Assembly: GCA_010672585.1 (NCBI GenBank)
Contig: JAAHGF010000037.1
Location: 1 to 62,105, forward strand
Length of the DNA stretch: 62,105 nt
Direction: 5' to 3'
DNA from: Okeania sp. SIO1I7
GTDB taxonomy: Bacteria > Cyanobacteriota > Cyanobacteriia > Cyanobacteriales > Microcoleaceae
Each line of letters opens with the position of its first letter. The first letter of the stretch is position 1. The notes beneath the pieces are model-generated. The model was not told the DNA's origin. It saw only the letters and a program-made list of their open reading frames with translations, and searched no databases. Of the stretch, positions 1-9,422 are shown in pieces. Both the position numbers and the translations under genes were made by a program.

Positions 1-325
1 GCGAGTCTAGCAAACTTTAATGTAGACGCGATCGCATGGTTTGTGAAAAATATCTGTCATGTAGCAGGGCTTTGTACTATTTTAAATACAATAGTAGTAT
101 GTAAATACACCAGCGCTCATTGCTATAACTGAGAATTTGACTCCTGATCGAGATAAATGAAGATAATTTATATAGTATAAATACTTAAGCAACCTAAGGA
201 TTTTATACTAATTTTCATGTTATAAATTGAAGTGCGGAACGTGGGATAAAATATTACTTTTAACTTTTAACTTTTGACTTTTGACTTTTGACTTCCGTGA
301 AACAGCATTCCCTATAAAAAGCGAA
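1..325. other. Intergenic, no gene seen
   Basis: AT-rich sequence upstream of rsmG. Just before the gene is a short run of TTTTAACTTTTGACTTTTGACTT direct repeats (about 256-293). A TTG in that run (281) would extend rsmG by 15 residues, but the extension is repeat-derived. No RNA gene or promoter recognised. Confidence 0.5.
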
Positions 326-1114
326 ATGAATGATAATAATACCCAGATATTACCAGAAATGAATTTTCTTTGGCAGGAAACATTAAATTGGCAACCAACA
401 GCAGAACAACAACAACAATTTCAGCGACTTTATCAGTTGATTCTTATTGGCAATAAAAAGTTAAATTTAACTAGAATTACTACCCCAGAAGATTTTTGGG
501 AAAAACATTTTTGGGATTCCCTCAGAGGGATTAAATTTATCTTAGAAAATCAGATTAATTCCCAAGAAGAAAAAAAGGTTATTGATATTGGAACTGGTGC
601 AGGTTTTCCAGGATTACCAATTGCTATTACGTTACCTAAATATACTATTACATTACTAGATTCAACACGCAAAAAAATTAATTTTATTGAAACTATTCTA
701 GCAGAATTAGCTATTAAAAATTGTTTAACTTTAACTAACAGAGTTGAACAAATTGGTCGGATATTTCAACACAGAGAAATTTACGATTTTGCTCTTTTAA
801 GAGCCGTTGCACCTACAATAGTTTGTGCTGAATATGCTTTACCAATGTTAAAAATAGGTGGGATAGCAATTTTATATCGGGGAAATTTTACAACTGATGA
901 GCAGGCTAATTTGCTAGAAGTTGTCAAAATTTTGGGAGGAAAAATACATACTATTGAAGAATTTAAAACCCCCTTAACTAACAGTATTCGTCATTGTATA
1001 TATTTGCAGAAAGTAAATAAAACTCCGATAAATTATCCACGTCCAGTTGGCGTACCGACTCAAAAACCTTTGAATCATCTACATACGGTTTGCGCTCAAA
1101 AGTCTTATGGGTGA
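326..1114 (+). CDS. rsmG: 16S rRNA (guanine-N7)-methyltransferase RsmG (GidB)
   Basis: SAM-dependent enzyme that methylates N7 of G527 in 16S rRNA (family knowledge). The SAM-binding glycine loop DIGTGAGFPGLP is clear, followed by the acidic motif LLDSTRKK, RAVAP in the middle and the family C-terminal signature YPRPVGVPTQKPL. I start at the ATG at 326; an in-frame TTG at 281 would add 15 residues encoded by a simple repeat. After the normal family end (QKPL) the protein runs on for about 15 residues (ending HTVCAQKSYG), because a repeat element begins at about 1085 and supplies the stop codon. The gene stands alone. Function is very likely intact because the whole conserved core is present. 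Confidence 0.95.
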   Translation: MNDNNTQILPEMNFLWQETLNWQPTAEQQQQFQRLYQLILIGNKKLNLTRITTPEDFWEKHFWDSLRGIKFILENQINSQEEKKVIDIGTGAGFPGLPIAITLPKYTITLLDSTRKKINFIETILAELAIKNCLTLTNRVEQIGRIFQHREIYDFALLRAVAPTIVCAEYALPMLKIGGIAILYRGNFTTDEQANLLEVVKILGGKIHTIEEFKTPLTNSIRHCIYLQKVNKTPINYPRPVGVPTQKPLNHLHTVCAQKSYG

Positions 1115-1225
1115 GGGTAGGAGACAACCCACCCCGAACCCCTCCCCCTCCCAGGAGGGGGATACAGGAGACAGGAGACAGGAGACAACCCACCCCTACT
1201 AAAAGACTTTCCATACGCAAACCCT
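1085..1225. mobile_element. MITE-1 copy, rearranged, overlapping rsmG 3' end
   Basis: Short copy of the AGGGTTTGC repeat family. Unlike all other copies, both ends are of the same (short-arm) type: TTTGCGCTCAAAAGTCTT on the left, and AAAAGACTTTCCATACGCAA on the right in inverted orientation. The interior is only the GTAGGAGACAGG / CCCTCCCAGGAGGGG low-complexity part. No matching target duplication (left acat, right attt), so it is probably a rearranged or deleted copy. Its left end encodes the last residues and stop of rsmG. Confidence 0.7.
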
Positions 1226-1496
1226 ATTTAAGGATTCAGCTATTAGCGGTCAGCTTTTCGGTGCGGAATGCGCTCGCATTCAGCTTTTTAATGAATGAAA
1301 TAAAAATTCGTTTAACTTACTACTACATTTTTCACCTATAAATTTAAGCACAAGAAAGACTTGTTTTGAGTTTTTAACTCATACAATTTAAGGGAATGAA
1401 GCTGATAGCTGAATCCTTACAAAAATATCTCCCGCCATCAAATTTTCTAACGAGAGATTCAACAAATTTATCAGTAAAAATAGACTTTGTTAGATT
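1226..1496. other. Intergenic repeats after rsmG
   Basis: Contains a degenerate palindromic repeat (about 1229-1285, AGCTATTAGCGGTCAGC... GCGGAATGCGCTCGCATTC). A second copy of AGCTGATAGCTGAATCC lies at 1399-1416. No gene recognised. Confidence 0.5.
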
Positions 1497-1931
1497 CTAG
1501 TGGTGATGGCTATTTGGACAAGTTTGTAAGTCTTGACCCATCAACTCCTCACTTTTTTCCCTCTGGGTTTCATCTACAGGTTGTAAGCTAACCCAGTTAT
1601 TCACAACTTCTACATCAAATCCCACTTCTCTACGATCGCCCACTTGCATTAGAGGACGACGGATAAGTAATGGGTCACTCAGCATCATTGTTAGAGCAGT
1701 TTCAGCATCAGTTTGTTCAGGGACTACTGCTCCAGACTTAACTTTTGGGGCAGCTTTATTAAACCACTCTACTACTGGGCGATCGCCAAAAAATAAACGC
1801 AAATTATCTTTTGTCCAAGTTTCTTTCAACAGGTTGTGAGTTTCTAATTGATGACCCGCTGCTTCTAGCAAAGTTTTTTGCTTGGTATTGTTCTTACAGC
1901 CTGGTTTTTCATAAAAAATCACCTTTGCCAT
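1497..1931 (-). CDS. Nitrogenase-associated protein, ArsC/Spx-like (NifO type)
   Basis: 144-residue thioredoxin-fold protein of the ArsC/Spx group. The N-terminus MAKVIFYEKPGC, followed by NNTKQKTLLEAAGH, matches the nitrogenase-associated (NifO) subfamily rather than true arsenate reductases. Only one cysteine is at the active-site position (Cys12), and the ArsC-type CGTSR motif is absent. RPVVEWFN, and the region ending LIRRPLMQVGDRREVGFD, are typical of the fold. A good Shine-Dalgarno (GAGGAG in the antisense of 1940-1947) precedes the ATG. The NifO family was named for genes near nitrogenase; no nif gene is in this window. It suggests a diazotroph but does not prove it. The C-terminal HHH tail is unremarkable. 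Confidence 0.85.
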   Translation of the reverse strand: MAKVIFYEKPGCKNNTKQKTLLEAAGHQLETHNLLKETWTKDNLRLFFGDRPVVEWFNKAAPKVKSGAVVPEQTDAETALTMMLSDPLLIRRPLMQVGDRREVGFDVEVVNNWVSLQPVDETQREKSEELMGQDLQTCPNSHHH

Positions 1932-2031
1932 TGTATTATCTCCTCAGCAGTTGTTTGGTGATTTTCTCATCTTAATGCCTACTTAAATAGCAAATTGTTA
2001 CCAATTACCAAGAAATTTGATTGTCAAGTAT

Positions 2032-2236
2032 GGTATAATATCAATCCAATAAATGTTTGCTACAAATAACTAGGCTATTTCTTAGGAGTTAGGAGTCAGG
2101 AGTCAGAAGTCACATGGGAATGGCTTCGATTCCATTTTTTAGGTCGTAAATTATCTTTTTCGTCAAAGGGACATCTCCTGTAAAATCTTTTGATTGCACT
2201 TATTATTCGTAACATTCTTTTTTCACGCTTGGTATA
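2032..2236. mobile_element. MITE-2 copy (ends GGTATAA / TTGGTATAA)
   Basis: About 200-bp repeat. Its left part (AATAAATGTTTGCTACAAATAACTAGG...CTTAGGAGT) and right part (ATTATTCGTAACATTCTTTTTTCACGCTTGGTAT) recur inverted at 29948-30133. No coding capacity. Single ends of the same family appear near 49175 and 53520-53575. Confidence 0.6.
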
Positions 2237-2313
2237 ATTCAATATCAGATTTTTATCTCAGATAAAATACTTATCAAAAAGCCAACTTTTCTAGATAAAT
2301 ACTTAAATTATCA

Positions 2314-2541
2314 GTTCATTAATTTTGATATTCCAGTTATTTTCTTCCTTCTTCCTTTTTGCTTCTTAATCAACTCATTGAAATTATTAATCCATTAATT
2401 TTGATGTTCCAGTTATCTTCTTCCTTTTTCCTTTTTGCTTCTTAATCAACTCACTTAAACGTTCAATTCACTAATTTTGATGTTCAAGTTGTTTTCTTCC
2501 TTCCTTCTTCTTCCTTCTTACTTCTTAATCGCCATATTTTT
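2314..2541 (+). repeat. Three direct repeats of about 76 bp reaching into the next gene
   Basis: The unit TTAATTTTGAT(A/G)TTCCAGTT...TTCTTCCTT...CTTCTTAATC occurs three times, at about 2317, 2393 and 2469. The third copy carries the ATG (2480) and codes for most of the signal peptide of the binding protein, while the first two are non-coding. Confidence 0.75.
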
Positions 2542-3337
2542 CATCAGTTTTCCTATAATAAGTTTGGCAGAAACTATGGAAAAAACTGTATTAGAAGAAA
2601 TCCAAAAAACCGGGGTACTAAAAGCAGGATTTAGAAGTGATGCAGCTCCTTTTAGCTATATCGGCAGTGAAACCAATCAATTAGAAGGTTATTCTGTTGA
2701 ATTGGTTAAATTAATTCATCAACGTCTAGAACAAGAACTGGGTAAATCAATCAAATTGGAGTGGCAAGAAGTATCTCTAGAAAACCGTTTTAAACTAATC
2801 CAAGATGGAAAACTAGATATTGTCTGTGCTGCTACAACTATTAATAATACGAGAGAAGAAATAGTAGATTTTTCCATTCCTTTTTTTACTACAGGTATTC
2901 AATTCTTAGTGAGAAAAACAGATGTAGAAAGATTCGACCCCATGAGAGGTACTACTGGAAAAGTATCCATAGGATTTTTAGCAGGTTCAACTACTGATGA
3001 GGAATTTCGCCCTATTTATCCCAATGCAAATTGGCAGTCAGTTTCTAACAGAGCTGAAGGTATTAGTCAATTAGATGATGGTAAAATTGATGCTGTTGCT
3101 AGTGATGGGATTTTATTACTAGGAGAAATTCGGCAACAAAATAAAAATATTAGTGAGTTTGAACTAATACCTAAAATTCCTTTTACTTTTGAAAATTATG
3201 GTTGTATTTTACCATTACAAAATCCTGGTTGGGATAAATTTGTTGATAGTACTATTGCTAGTGATGAAAATACCAAACTTTTGCATCAGTGGTTTGACTC
3301 TGAAAAAGGTAAGTTTCCTTATGAAAGCTTCAGATAA
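2480..3337 (+). CDS. Extracellular solute-binding protein family 3 (amino-acid ABC type)
   Basis: Periplasmic binding protein of the polar amino-acid transporter type. The start is a TTG-ATG pair; I take the ATG. Residues 1-30 form a classical signal peptide (hydrophobic LLLPSYFLIAIFFISFPII, then SLAET). Family landmarks follow: GVLKAGFRSDAAPFSY, LEGYSVELVKLI, LIQDGKLDIVCAATTIN and R-EIVDFSIPFF (the ligand-carboxylate Arg region), then GFLAGSTTDEE, DAVASDGILLL and the C-terminal W-KFVDSTI...WF. No permease or ATPase gene is adjacent, so it is an orphan component or a sensor. The signal peptide is encoded by the third copy of an upstream 76-bp direct repeat, which is odd (see findings). Confidence 0.88.
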   Translation: MFKLFSSFLLLPSYFLIAIFFISFPIISLAETMEKTVLEEIQKTGVLKAGFRSDAAPFSYIGSETNQLEGYSVELVKLIHQRLEQELGKSIKLEWQEVSLENRFKLIQDGKLDIVCAATTINNTREEIVDFSIPFFTTGIQFLVRKTDVERFDPMRGTTGKVSIGFLAGSTTDEEFRPIYPNANWQSVSNRAEGISQLDDGKIDAVASDGILLLGEIRQQNKNISEFELIPKIPFTFENYGCILPLQNPGWDKFVDSTIASDENTKLLHQWFDSEKGKFPYESFR

Positions 3338-3979
3338 TCTATGAAATTAAATTATGAAATTGAATTATATTTTAGATTTAATTTTTAGGGAATTAAAACA
3401 GAAATAATTATAGATAGCGTGACTGAATGTGGGATTTTTAACCCAATTGAACGGCAACTTTTTTCTACACTTAAAATCTACCAGTGAAAAAAACATAGCT
3501 TTGATAAAACAAAGGGAAAGAGAAACAAGAAATAGAGAAAATTATAAATTTATATCATGTCCGCTGGTATCCTTTGTGTAGAATCAAGGGTGAATATCTA
3601 CAGGAAATTTGTAAGCATTTCCTGCGGAATGCTGCGCAAACAGCTATTAGCAGTCAGCTAGCCTCCTCCGGAGGAACTACGTTAACAGCAATTAATAATG
3701 AATAATTACTTCTCAGGTTGGGTCTGGAGACTTTATATTAAAACTCAGACAACGCCAGATTTTTCCTTCCTCCTTCTTCTTTACTATCCTAGATGACTAA
3801 ACACCTTCTTCCTTCTTACTTCTTCCTTCTTCCTTCTTACTTCTTACTTCTTACTTCTTACTTCTTCCTTCTTACTTCTTACTTCTTACTTCTTACTTCT
3901 TCCTTCTGCCATAACATCCTGTTTATCTATTCTGATGGGAGTATATTTCAAAGAAAAGTAAAGTTTTGATGAACATATT
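3338..3979. other. Intergenic: palindromic repeat and pyrimidine microsatellite
   Basis: Holds a palindromic repeat at 3611-3689 (GTAAGCATTTCCTGCGGAAT and GCCTCCTCCGGAGGAACTAC blocks) and a CTTCTTACTTCTTCCTT microsatellite at about 3765-3907. A lone ATCATGTCCG end lies near 3556. No gene seen. Confidence 0.6.
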
Positions 3980-4648
3980 ATGAAAATAGACGAATTATTA
4001 AGACAGTACGCAAGAGGAGAAAGAAATTTCAGTGGTGTTTATCTACATGAAGTACATTTGCTAGAAGCTGAATTAGAAGGGGCTAATTTTTTTGAAGCAG
4101 ACTTAATCGGTGCCAACCTTAGTCGGGCTAATCTCAGTCGAGTAAATTTGGCCAAAGCTAACCTCAGTCGATCTAATCTAATTGGAGCAGATCTAAGTGG
4201 GGCAAATTTATCTGGAGCTATTCTGGCAGGGGCTAAACTCAACAAAGCTGACTTAACAGGAGCAAAACTTACCAGAGCAGACTTAAGTCGTTCTAATTTT
4301 AGTCAAGTTAATATGATTAATGCTGACCTCTCAAGAGCTATCCTCTGTGAAACAGACTTACATGGGGCTAACCTATATGGCGTGAATTTCCGACGCGCTA
4401 TTCTTAATGAAGCAGACTTAATTGGAGCTAACCTTACCAGAGCAGATATGGCAGGAGCTGATTTAATTGGAGCAAGTTTAATGAGGGCTGATTTAACAGA
4501 AGCTATTTTGAGTGCTGCGGACTTAAATGAAGCAAGTCTTTTGGGTGCTAATATTTCCAATTTGAATATAGATGGAGCAGCTCTCCAGGGAGTCATAATG
4601 CCAGATGGCGCAAGTTATGAAGAGTTTCAAAGAAGTATGCAATATTAA
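3980..4648 (+). CDS. Pentapeptide repeat protein
   Basis: 222 residues. From about residue 28 to 205 the sequence is an almost unbroken run of A(D/N)LXX pentapeptides (EGANFFEADLIGANLSRANL and so on), which fold as a right-handed quadrilateral beta helix. The N-terminal 25 residues (MKIDELLRQYARGERNFSGV) are the usual cap of cyanobacterial members, with the 'LLxxYxxGxRxFxxxxL' pattern. No signal peptide or membrane segment is visible, so it is probably cytoplasmic. Function cannot be read from the repeats. The long ORFs on the opposite strand are codon-repeat shadows. Confidence 0.92.
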   Translation: MKIDELLRQYARGERNFSGVYLHEVHLLEAELEGANFFEADLIGANLSRANLSRVNLAKANLSRSNLIGADLSGANLSGAILAGAKLNKADLTGAKLTRADLSRSNFSQVNMINADLSRAILCETDLHGANLYGVNFRRAILNEADLIGANLTRADMAGADLIGASLMRADLTEAILSAADLNEASLLGANISNLNIDGAALQGVIMPDGASYEEFQRSMQY

Positions 4649-4750
4649 TACCTAAAGCCTGACACAAATGCTAAATTCCATGGCGCAGGCTTTCTGATGT
4701 TTTGCTCGTGATGATGTGAGCTACTAAATCAAAATATTGAATTTCAATTA

Positions 4751-5092
4751 TTAGGAACTATTTCTACATCTGAAAGAATTTTTACCAGTAAGTGCTAAAT
4801 CTCTAGCAAAGTCAGACACTAAACCATCATCTATGAAAGTTGCATCTTCAGGAATAAATTCTACTTTTTCTACTGGCTTCCAAGACTTAATTGGTTGATT
4901 TGCCCACTGAAAAAATTCTGGTAAATTTGTGGGTGCAGTTTCTCCTTCTAAAATTGAAATTGCTGACAATTTTGACATTCCAATGCGGAGAGTTTTTGGA
5001 ATTTCATTTCGCTTATCCAAATCTAACTTTTCCCACTCCACTAAACCAGTAGCTAAGTATTGGATAGTTTTGGTAATATCTATTTCTTTCAT
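4751..5092 (-). CDS. Hypothetical protein, 113 aa
   Basis: I do not recognise this family. A soluble, mixed alpha/beta-like small protein (MKEIDITKTIQYLATGLVEWEKLDL..., then PEFFQWANQPIKSWKP...EDATFIDDGLVSDFARDLAL), with no membrane segment or cysteine motif. Composition looks like a real protein and it fills the space between the pentapeptide gene and a repeat. A MITE-1 copy begins 8 bp upstream of the ATG, so the original promoter and ribosome-binding site are probably displaced. The cysteine/serine-rich last residues (SFRCRNSS) may be a decayed end. It could be a remnant. Confidence 0.55.
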   Translation of the reverse strand: MKEIDITKTIQYLATGLVEWEKLDLDKRNEIPKTLRIGMSKLSAISILEGETAPTNLPEFFQWANQPIKSWKPVEKVEFIPEDATFIDDGLVSDFARDLALTGKNSFRCRNSS

Positions 5093-5100
5093 ATATAATT

Positions 5101-5383
<283 letters not shown>

Positions 5384-5779
5384 AATTAGTCATTATATTT
5401 TGTAGGGACTGTCTTACTTGTTAAGCGATCGCTACAAAAATTGCCATATCTCACAAATTTAGATTTATTCTTAAGTTTTAGTTATATATTTTAGTCTTTT
5501 AGTTTGAAAATTTTTAATTTTGTCAGGGGTTGATGACAAAAAATTGAAAAGTTTCTCTGATTAACTTAACGAGGTTTCAATATTTTTAGCACTTAAGCTA
5601 AGTTTTGTGATACTCTAAATAATATTAAGATCCAAGGGGTTTTTATAGTTTTTTTTAAAAATAAAGCTCCAAATACCTATAATCTCGTTGTTTTTAGACG
5701 CAAAGACTTTTCAGTTCTTTTACCATGAATGACTAATTTTCTTCTCCTAATTTTTCGGCAGATTGATAGATTGACAATT
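5384..5779. other. Intergenic, no gene seen
   Basis: AT-rich sequence between two MITE-1 copies, including one HIP1 site near 5407. No feature recognised. Confidence 0.4.
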
Positions 5780-5991
5780 TTGTGGTATGGAGAAGTCAGG
5801 AGTCACGAGTTAGGAGAAATGGGAATTACAGAGTATGTAGTGGGAAGAATTGTCCCTTAATTTTTCTGTCCTTGTTTGCACAAAATGTTAATACCCATGA
5901 GCTTTCTTGACCGAAAAGCTGGTACTTTTTTCAACCGAAGAAGGCTGAAATCTTTATATGTCAATACTTTTATAGTTAATCAGCAAGCCCT
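5780..5991. mobile_element. MITE-1 copy, decayed left end
   Basis: The right half is clear (GAATTGTCCCTTAATTTTTC, GAAAAGCTGGTACTTTTTTC, TTAATCAGCAAGCCCT), followed by AATT at 5992. The left end (TTGTGGTATGGAGAAGTC) is a diverged version of the family's TTTGCGTATGGAAAGTC, with AATT at 5776-5779. A short ORF across it (5876-6088) is not a gene. Confidence 0.65.
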
Positions 5992-6081
5992 AATTGCTTC
6001 TAGGGTTCAGGAAAGGGACTTTGACAGCAACTTTTATTCAAACTCAATTTCAAAGGTTACTTTTACCTTTCCCAAAATTAA

Positions 6082-6163
6082 TAGCTGAAGTCCGCAGTTC
6101 CGACCGAGGAGACTAGCTAATAGCTGACGGCTGTTTGCGCAGCATTCCCCAGGAAATGCTTAC
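6082..6163 (-). repeat. Palindromic repeat overlapping a gene end
   Basis: AGCTAATAGCTGACGGCTGTTTGCGCAGCATTCCCCAGGAAATGCTTAC-type repeat, the inverse of the copies at 3611 and 13521. It encodes the last 12-13 residues and the stop of the dynamin-like gene that follows. Confidence 0.7.
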
Positions 6164-7814
6164 CTAAAAATTCCAATTCTTGATTTATTTCTGCTGATAA
6201 ATTATTCAATAACTGTAATTTATTTCTTAACTTAATCGCCTCCGGTGACTGCTGACTAACAGGAACCTTAATCACTTTTTCTGCCTTTTCTTCATATTCC
6301 TCAACTGCTTTTAAAGCTATAGCACTAAAACAACTTAAATAATCTCTAGCCGCATTAGCATAAGCTTGTTTTACCTGCTGCTGATAACTATCTAAATTTT
6401 GTGATTTATTCTGTTTATTATCGCTCAAAAAATAGGTCGCACCACCAGCAACTGCAGCACCCATCGGACCTCCTAATAACCAACCTATTCCAGTGGCGAT
6501 CGCTATATTTTTTACCCCTCCTGATTTTTTGGTTTCTGATGGGGGTGGAGATGGCAAAAAAACTCTAGGAGCTTCAGGGAATGTGATAATTAATTCTGCT
6601 GGTTCTTCTTGTTGAAAAAACTCACAAGCTTTATCTATCCATTCGGTAATTTCTTGTTTATATTTCAGAGCTTCTGGTCGAAATTTTTCGGACTCCCAAA
6701 TATTAAAAGTTCTTTGTTCCAAAACTATAGCCAATTCAAATTGATGGCGCTCTAAAAGTTTAGTTAAATATAGCCAACTTTGGAAATTTAAACTACTTTG
6801 TTGAAAGCCTTGTTTAATTAATTTTTCTGCCCGCTTTTGAATCTCAAATTTTTCACTTTTCTGCTCTTGAATAGCAATTAACTCTTTAGTCACCTCCTTA
6901 GCACTAGCTTCCATGACTTGACATAACTGAGAAGCGACTGTCTGTATTCTTGGTAATTGAATATCTATCTTTTTTCCATGAGTTTCAACAATATTTTGTA
7001 AAGCAGATTCAAAAGTTACTAAACCCGTTGTTTGTGCCACAGAAATATCACCTTTTAACCGACCCCGCAAAGCAGGCAAAGCATCAACTCGATATAAGTT
7101 ACTAATATTATTTGGTAGCTCCGAACGAAAACTTTCTGCTACAAAACGCATTCTATTATCAACTTCTTTTTGTTCGTCTGTCGCGAGTAAGTTCATAAAA
7201 TTAACGACAAAAACTACTGTCTTAATACCTTTTTCCCACAACCAATCTCTGAGATTTTCTCGTTCTCCTAAAGTCATCAAATTTCTGGCATCTAAAACCT
7301 GTACTACTAAATCAGCAGTTAACAATTTATCCTGCACTAAAATATCTTGAGTTTCCTGGTCATTTGTTCCTGGTAAATCTAAGAATTCTACTCCTCTTTT
7401 CAAGAAAGGATGAGGGCAATAAACTTCTACTGAAGTCACATCATCTCGCATTCGACGGTTATTATCTAGCACTGCATATTGTTTGAGAATATCTGTACCA
7501 GTTTCACAAATTTGACTTCCATCTTTCAGATTAATTTTAGTCTGTAACTCTCTGCCATATTTGATAGAAATTGCAGCTCCAGTAGTAGGAATCAAATCAA
7601 TAGGTAATGTACGTTGACCTAACAAAGCATTTAGTAAAGTAGATTTGCCATAATTGAATGGAGCAAAAACAGCAATTTTAAAATTAGGATTTTTGAGATA
7701 TTCACAAATAGAAAATACATCTTTTCTTAGTTGTGACTCTGGCTCAAGTTCTAACATTCCTAGAGCAGAATTAAAATAATTAATTAGATTTTGATAATTT
7801 TCTTGTTGTTGCAT
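6117..7814 (-). CDS. Bacterial dynamin-like GTPase (short form)
   Basis: 565-residue large GTPase. The P-loop is at residues 51-60 (APFNYGKSTLLN), switch I Thr lies in PTTGAAI, and G3 is DLPGTND at 146-152; a hydrophobic VVFVVNFMN strand sits where G4 is expected. Residues 320-420 are mainly helical (stalk), and a glycine/alanine-rich hydrophobic hairpin near 430-460 (IAIATGIGWLLGGPMGAAVA) could be the membrane paddle. Bacterial dynamins remodel or fuse membranes, and paired genes are common in cyanobacteria (family knowledge). A second, longer dynamin lies upstream on the same strand, separated by a 2-kb repeat array, so co-transcription is uncertain. The tail HFLGNAAQTAVSY comes from a palindromic repeat, not the ancestral gene. 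Confidence 0.88.
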   Translation of the reverse strand: MQQQENYQNLINYFNSALGMLELEPESQLRKDVFSICEYLKNPNFKIAVFAPFNYGKSTLLNALLGQRTLPIDLIPTTGAAISIKYGRELQTKINLKDGSQICETGTDILKQYAVLDNNRRMRDDVTSVEVYCPHPFLKRGVEFLDLPGTNDQETQDILVQDKLLTADLVVQVLDARNLMTLGERENLRDWLWEKGIKTVVFVVNFMNLLATDEQKEVDNRMRFVAESFRSELPNNISNLYRVDALPALRGRLKGDISVAQTTGLVTFESALQNIVETHGKKIDIQLPRIQTVASQLCQVMEASAKEVTKELIAIQEQKSEKFEIQKRAEKLIKQGFQQSSLNFQSWLYLTKLLERHQFELAIVLEQRTFNIWESEKFRPEALKYKQEITEWIDKACEFFQQEEPAELIITFPEAPRVFLPSPPPSETKKSGGVKNIAIATGIGWLLGGPMGAAVAGGATYFLSDNKQNKSQNLDSYQQQVKQAYANAARDYLSCFSAIALKAVEEYEEKAEKVIKVPVSQQSPEAIKLRNKLQLLNNLSAEINQELEFLGKHFLGNAAQTAVSY

Positions 7815-7821
7815 TTTTTTT

Positions 7822-9420
7822 AATCAAAGGGAGTAGGGAGTAGGGAGTAGGGAGTAGGAAGTAGGGAATAGAAAAGAAGAAAAACAACTGTCTTCAGTAA
7901 CTTGATAAACGCTATACATATAGAATATAGCTATTTATCCAAACACAATTATTGATTATTGATTTGCTGACAGTTGTTATGAATGAATTATAGAGCAATT
8001 TTTTCTAAGCTTAAAAAAATCACATAAATTCAGAGCTACTGACTACTAACTATTGACTATTAGTAATCCTATGTCTCGTCGAGATATACCTATAAAATTA
8101 CTTTTTTAGAGAGTAGGGAGTAGAAAAGAAGAAAAACAAATCTACCTCAGTAACTTGAAAAACCCTATACATAGGGAGTAGGGAGTAGGGAACAGAAAAG
8201 AAAAGAAGAAAAACAACTGTACCTCAGTAACTTGATAAACGCTATACATATAGAATATAGCTATTTATCCAAACAAAATTATTGATTTGCTGACAGTTGT
8301 TACTCAGCAATTATAGAGCAATTTTTTCCAAGCTTAAAAAAATCACATAAATTCATAGCTCCTGACTACTAACTATTGGTAAGCATTTCCTGCGGACTGC
8401 TGCACAAACAACTATTAGCAGTGAGCTATTCCTACGGAATGCTACGCAAACAGCAATTAATAATTATTTATTACCTCTAAGGTTTAGGAAGGAGACTTTA
8501 ACAGTAATTTTTATTCTGTCTCAATTTCTCAATTATTTTTACCTTCCCCAAAATTAATAGCTGATAGCTAATAGCTGACGACTGAATGCTTAGAAATCTT
8601 GACTATTAGTAAGCCTACGTCTTGTCTAAATATACTTATAAAACTGCTTTTTTTAGGGAACCGATAAAACTACTTTTTTAGGTAGTAGGGAGTAGGGAGT
8701 AGAAAAGAGGAAAAACAACTTTACCTCAGTAACTTGATAAACCCTATATATACAAAATATAGCTGTTTGTCCAAACACAATTATCGATTTGCTGACAGTT
8801 GTCATGAATCAATTATAGAGCAATTTTTTCCGAGCTTAAAAAAATCACATAAATCCATAGCTCCTGACTACTAACTATTTACTATTAGTAATCCTATGTC
8901 TTGTCTAAATATACCGATAAAACTGTTTTTTAGGGAGTAGGAAATAGAAAATAAGAAAAACAACTGTATCTCAGTAACTTGAAAAACACTATACACACAG
9001 AATATAGCTGTTTATCCAAACAAAATTATCGATTTACTGACAGTTGTCATGAATCAATTATAGAGCAATTTTTTCCGAGCTTAAAAAAATCACATAAATC
9101 CATAGCTCCTGACTACTAACTATTTACTATTAGTAATCCTATGTCTTGTCTAAATATACCGATAAAACTGTTTTTTTAGGGAGTAGGGAATAGAAAATAA
9201 GAAAAACAATAGAGCAATTTTTTCCGAGCTTAAAAAAATCACATAAATCCATAGCTCCTGACTACTAACTATTTACTATTAGTCAGCCTATGTCTTGTGA
9301 AAATATACCGATAAAACTGTTTTTTTAGGGAGTAGGGAATAGAAAAGAAGAAAAACAACTGTATCTCAGTAACTTGAAAAACCCTATACACACAGAATAT
9401 AGCTGTTTATCCAAACAAAA
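7822..9420. repeat. Degenerate tandem array between the two dynamin genes
   Basis: At least five full or partial copies of a 250-320 bp unit. Landmarks per unit are GGGAGTAGGGAGTAG, AAGAAAAACAACTGTACC, TCAGTAACTTGA(T/A)AAAC, TTGCTGACAGTTGT, TATAGAGCAATTTTTTCC, TCACATAAATTCATAGCTCC and CCTATGTCTTGTCTAAATA. GAGCAATTTTTTC occurs at about 7993, 8317, 8818, 9063 and 9211. The second unit is lengthened by a palindromic repeat (8379-8454), and the last unit is cut by a MITE-1 insertion at 9423. No coding capacity. Confidence 0.8.
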
Positions 9421-9422
9421 TT

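Noticed and set aside
1090-1341. ORFs on both strands after rsmG
   Set aside because: They run through the rearranged MITE-1 and palindromic repeats; proline/arginine-rich low complexity.
4039-4596. Two ORFs antisense to the pentapeptide gene
   Set aside because: They mirror the regular codon pattern of the pentapeptide repeats (SAPxRLA runs) and have no independent protein features.
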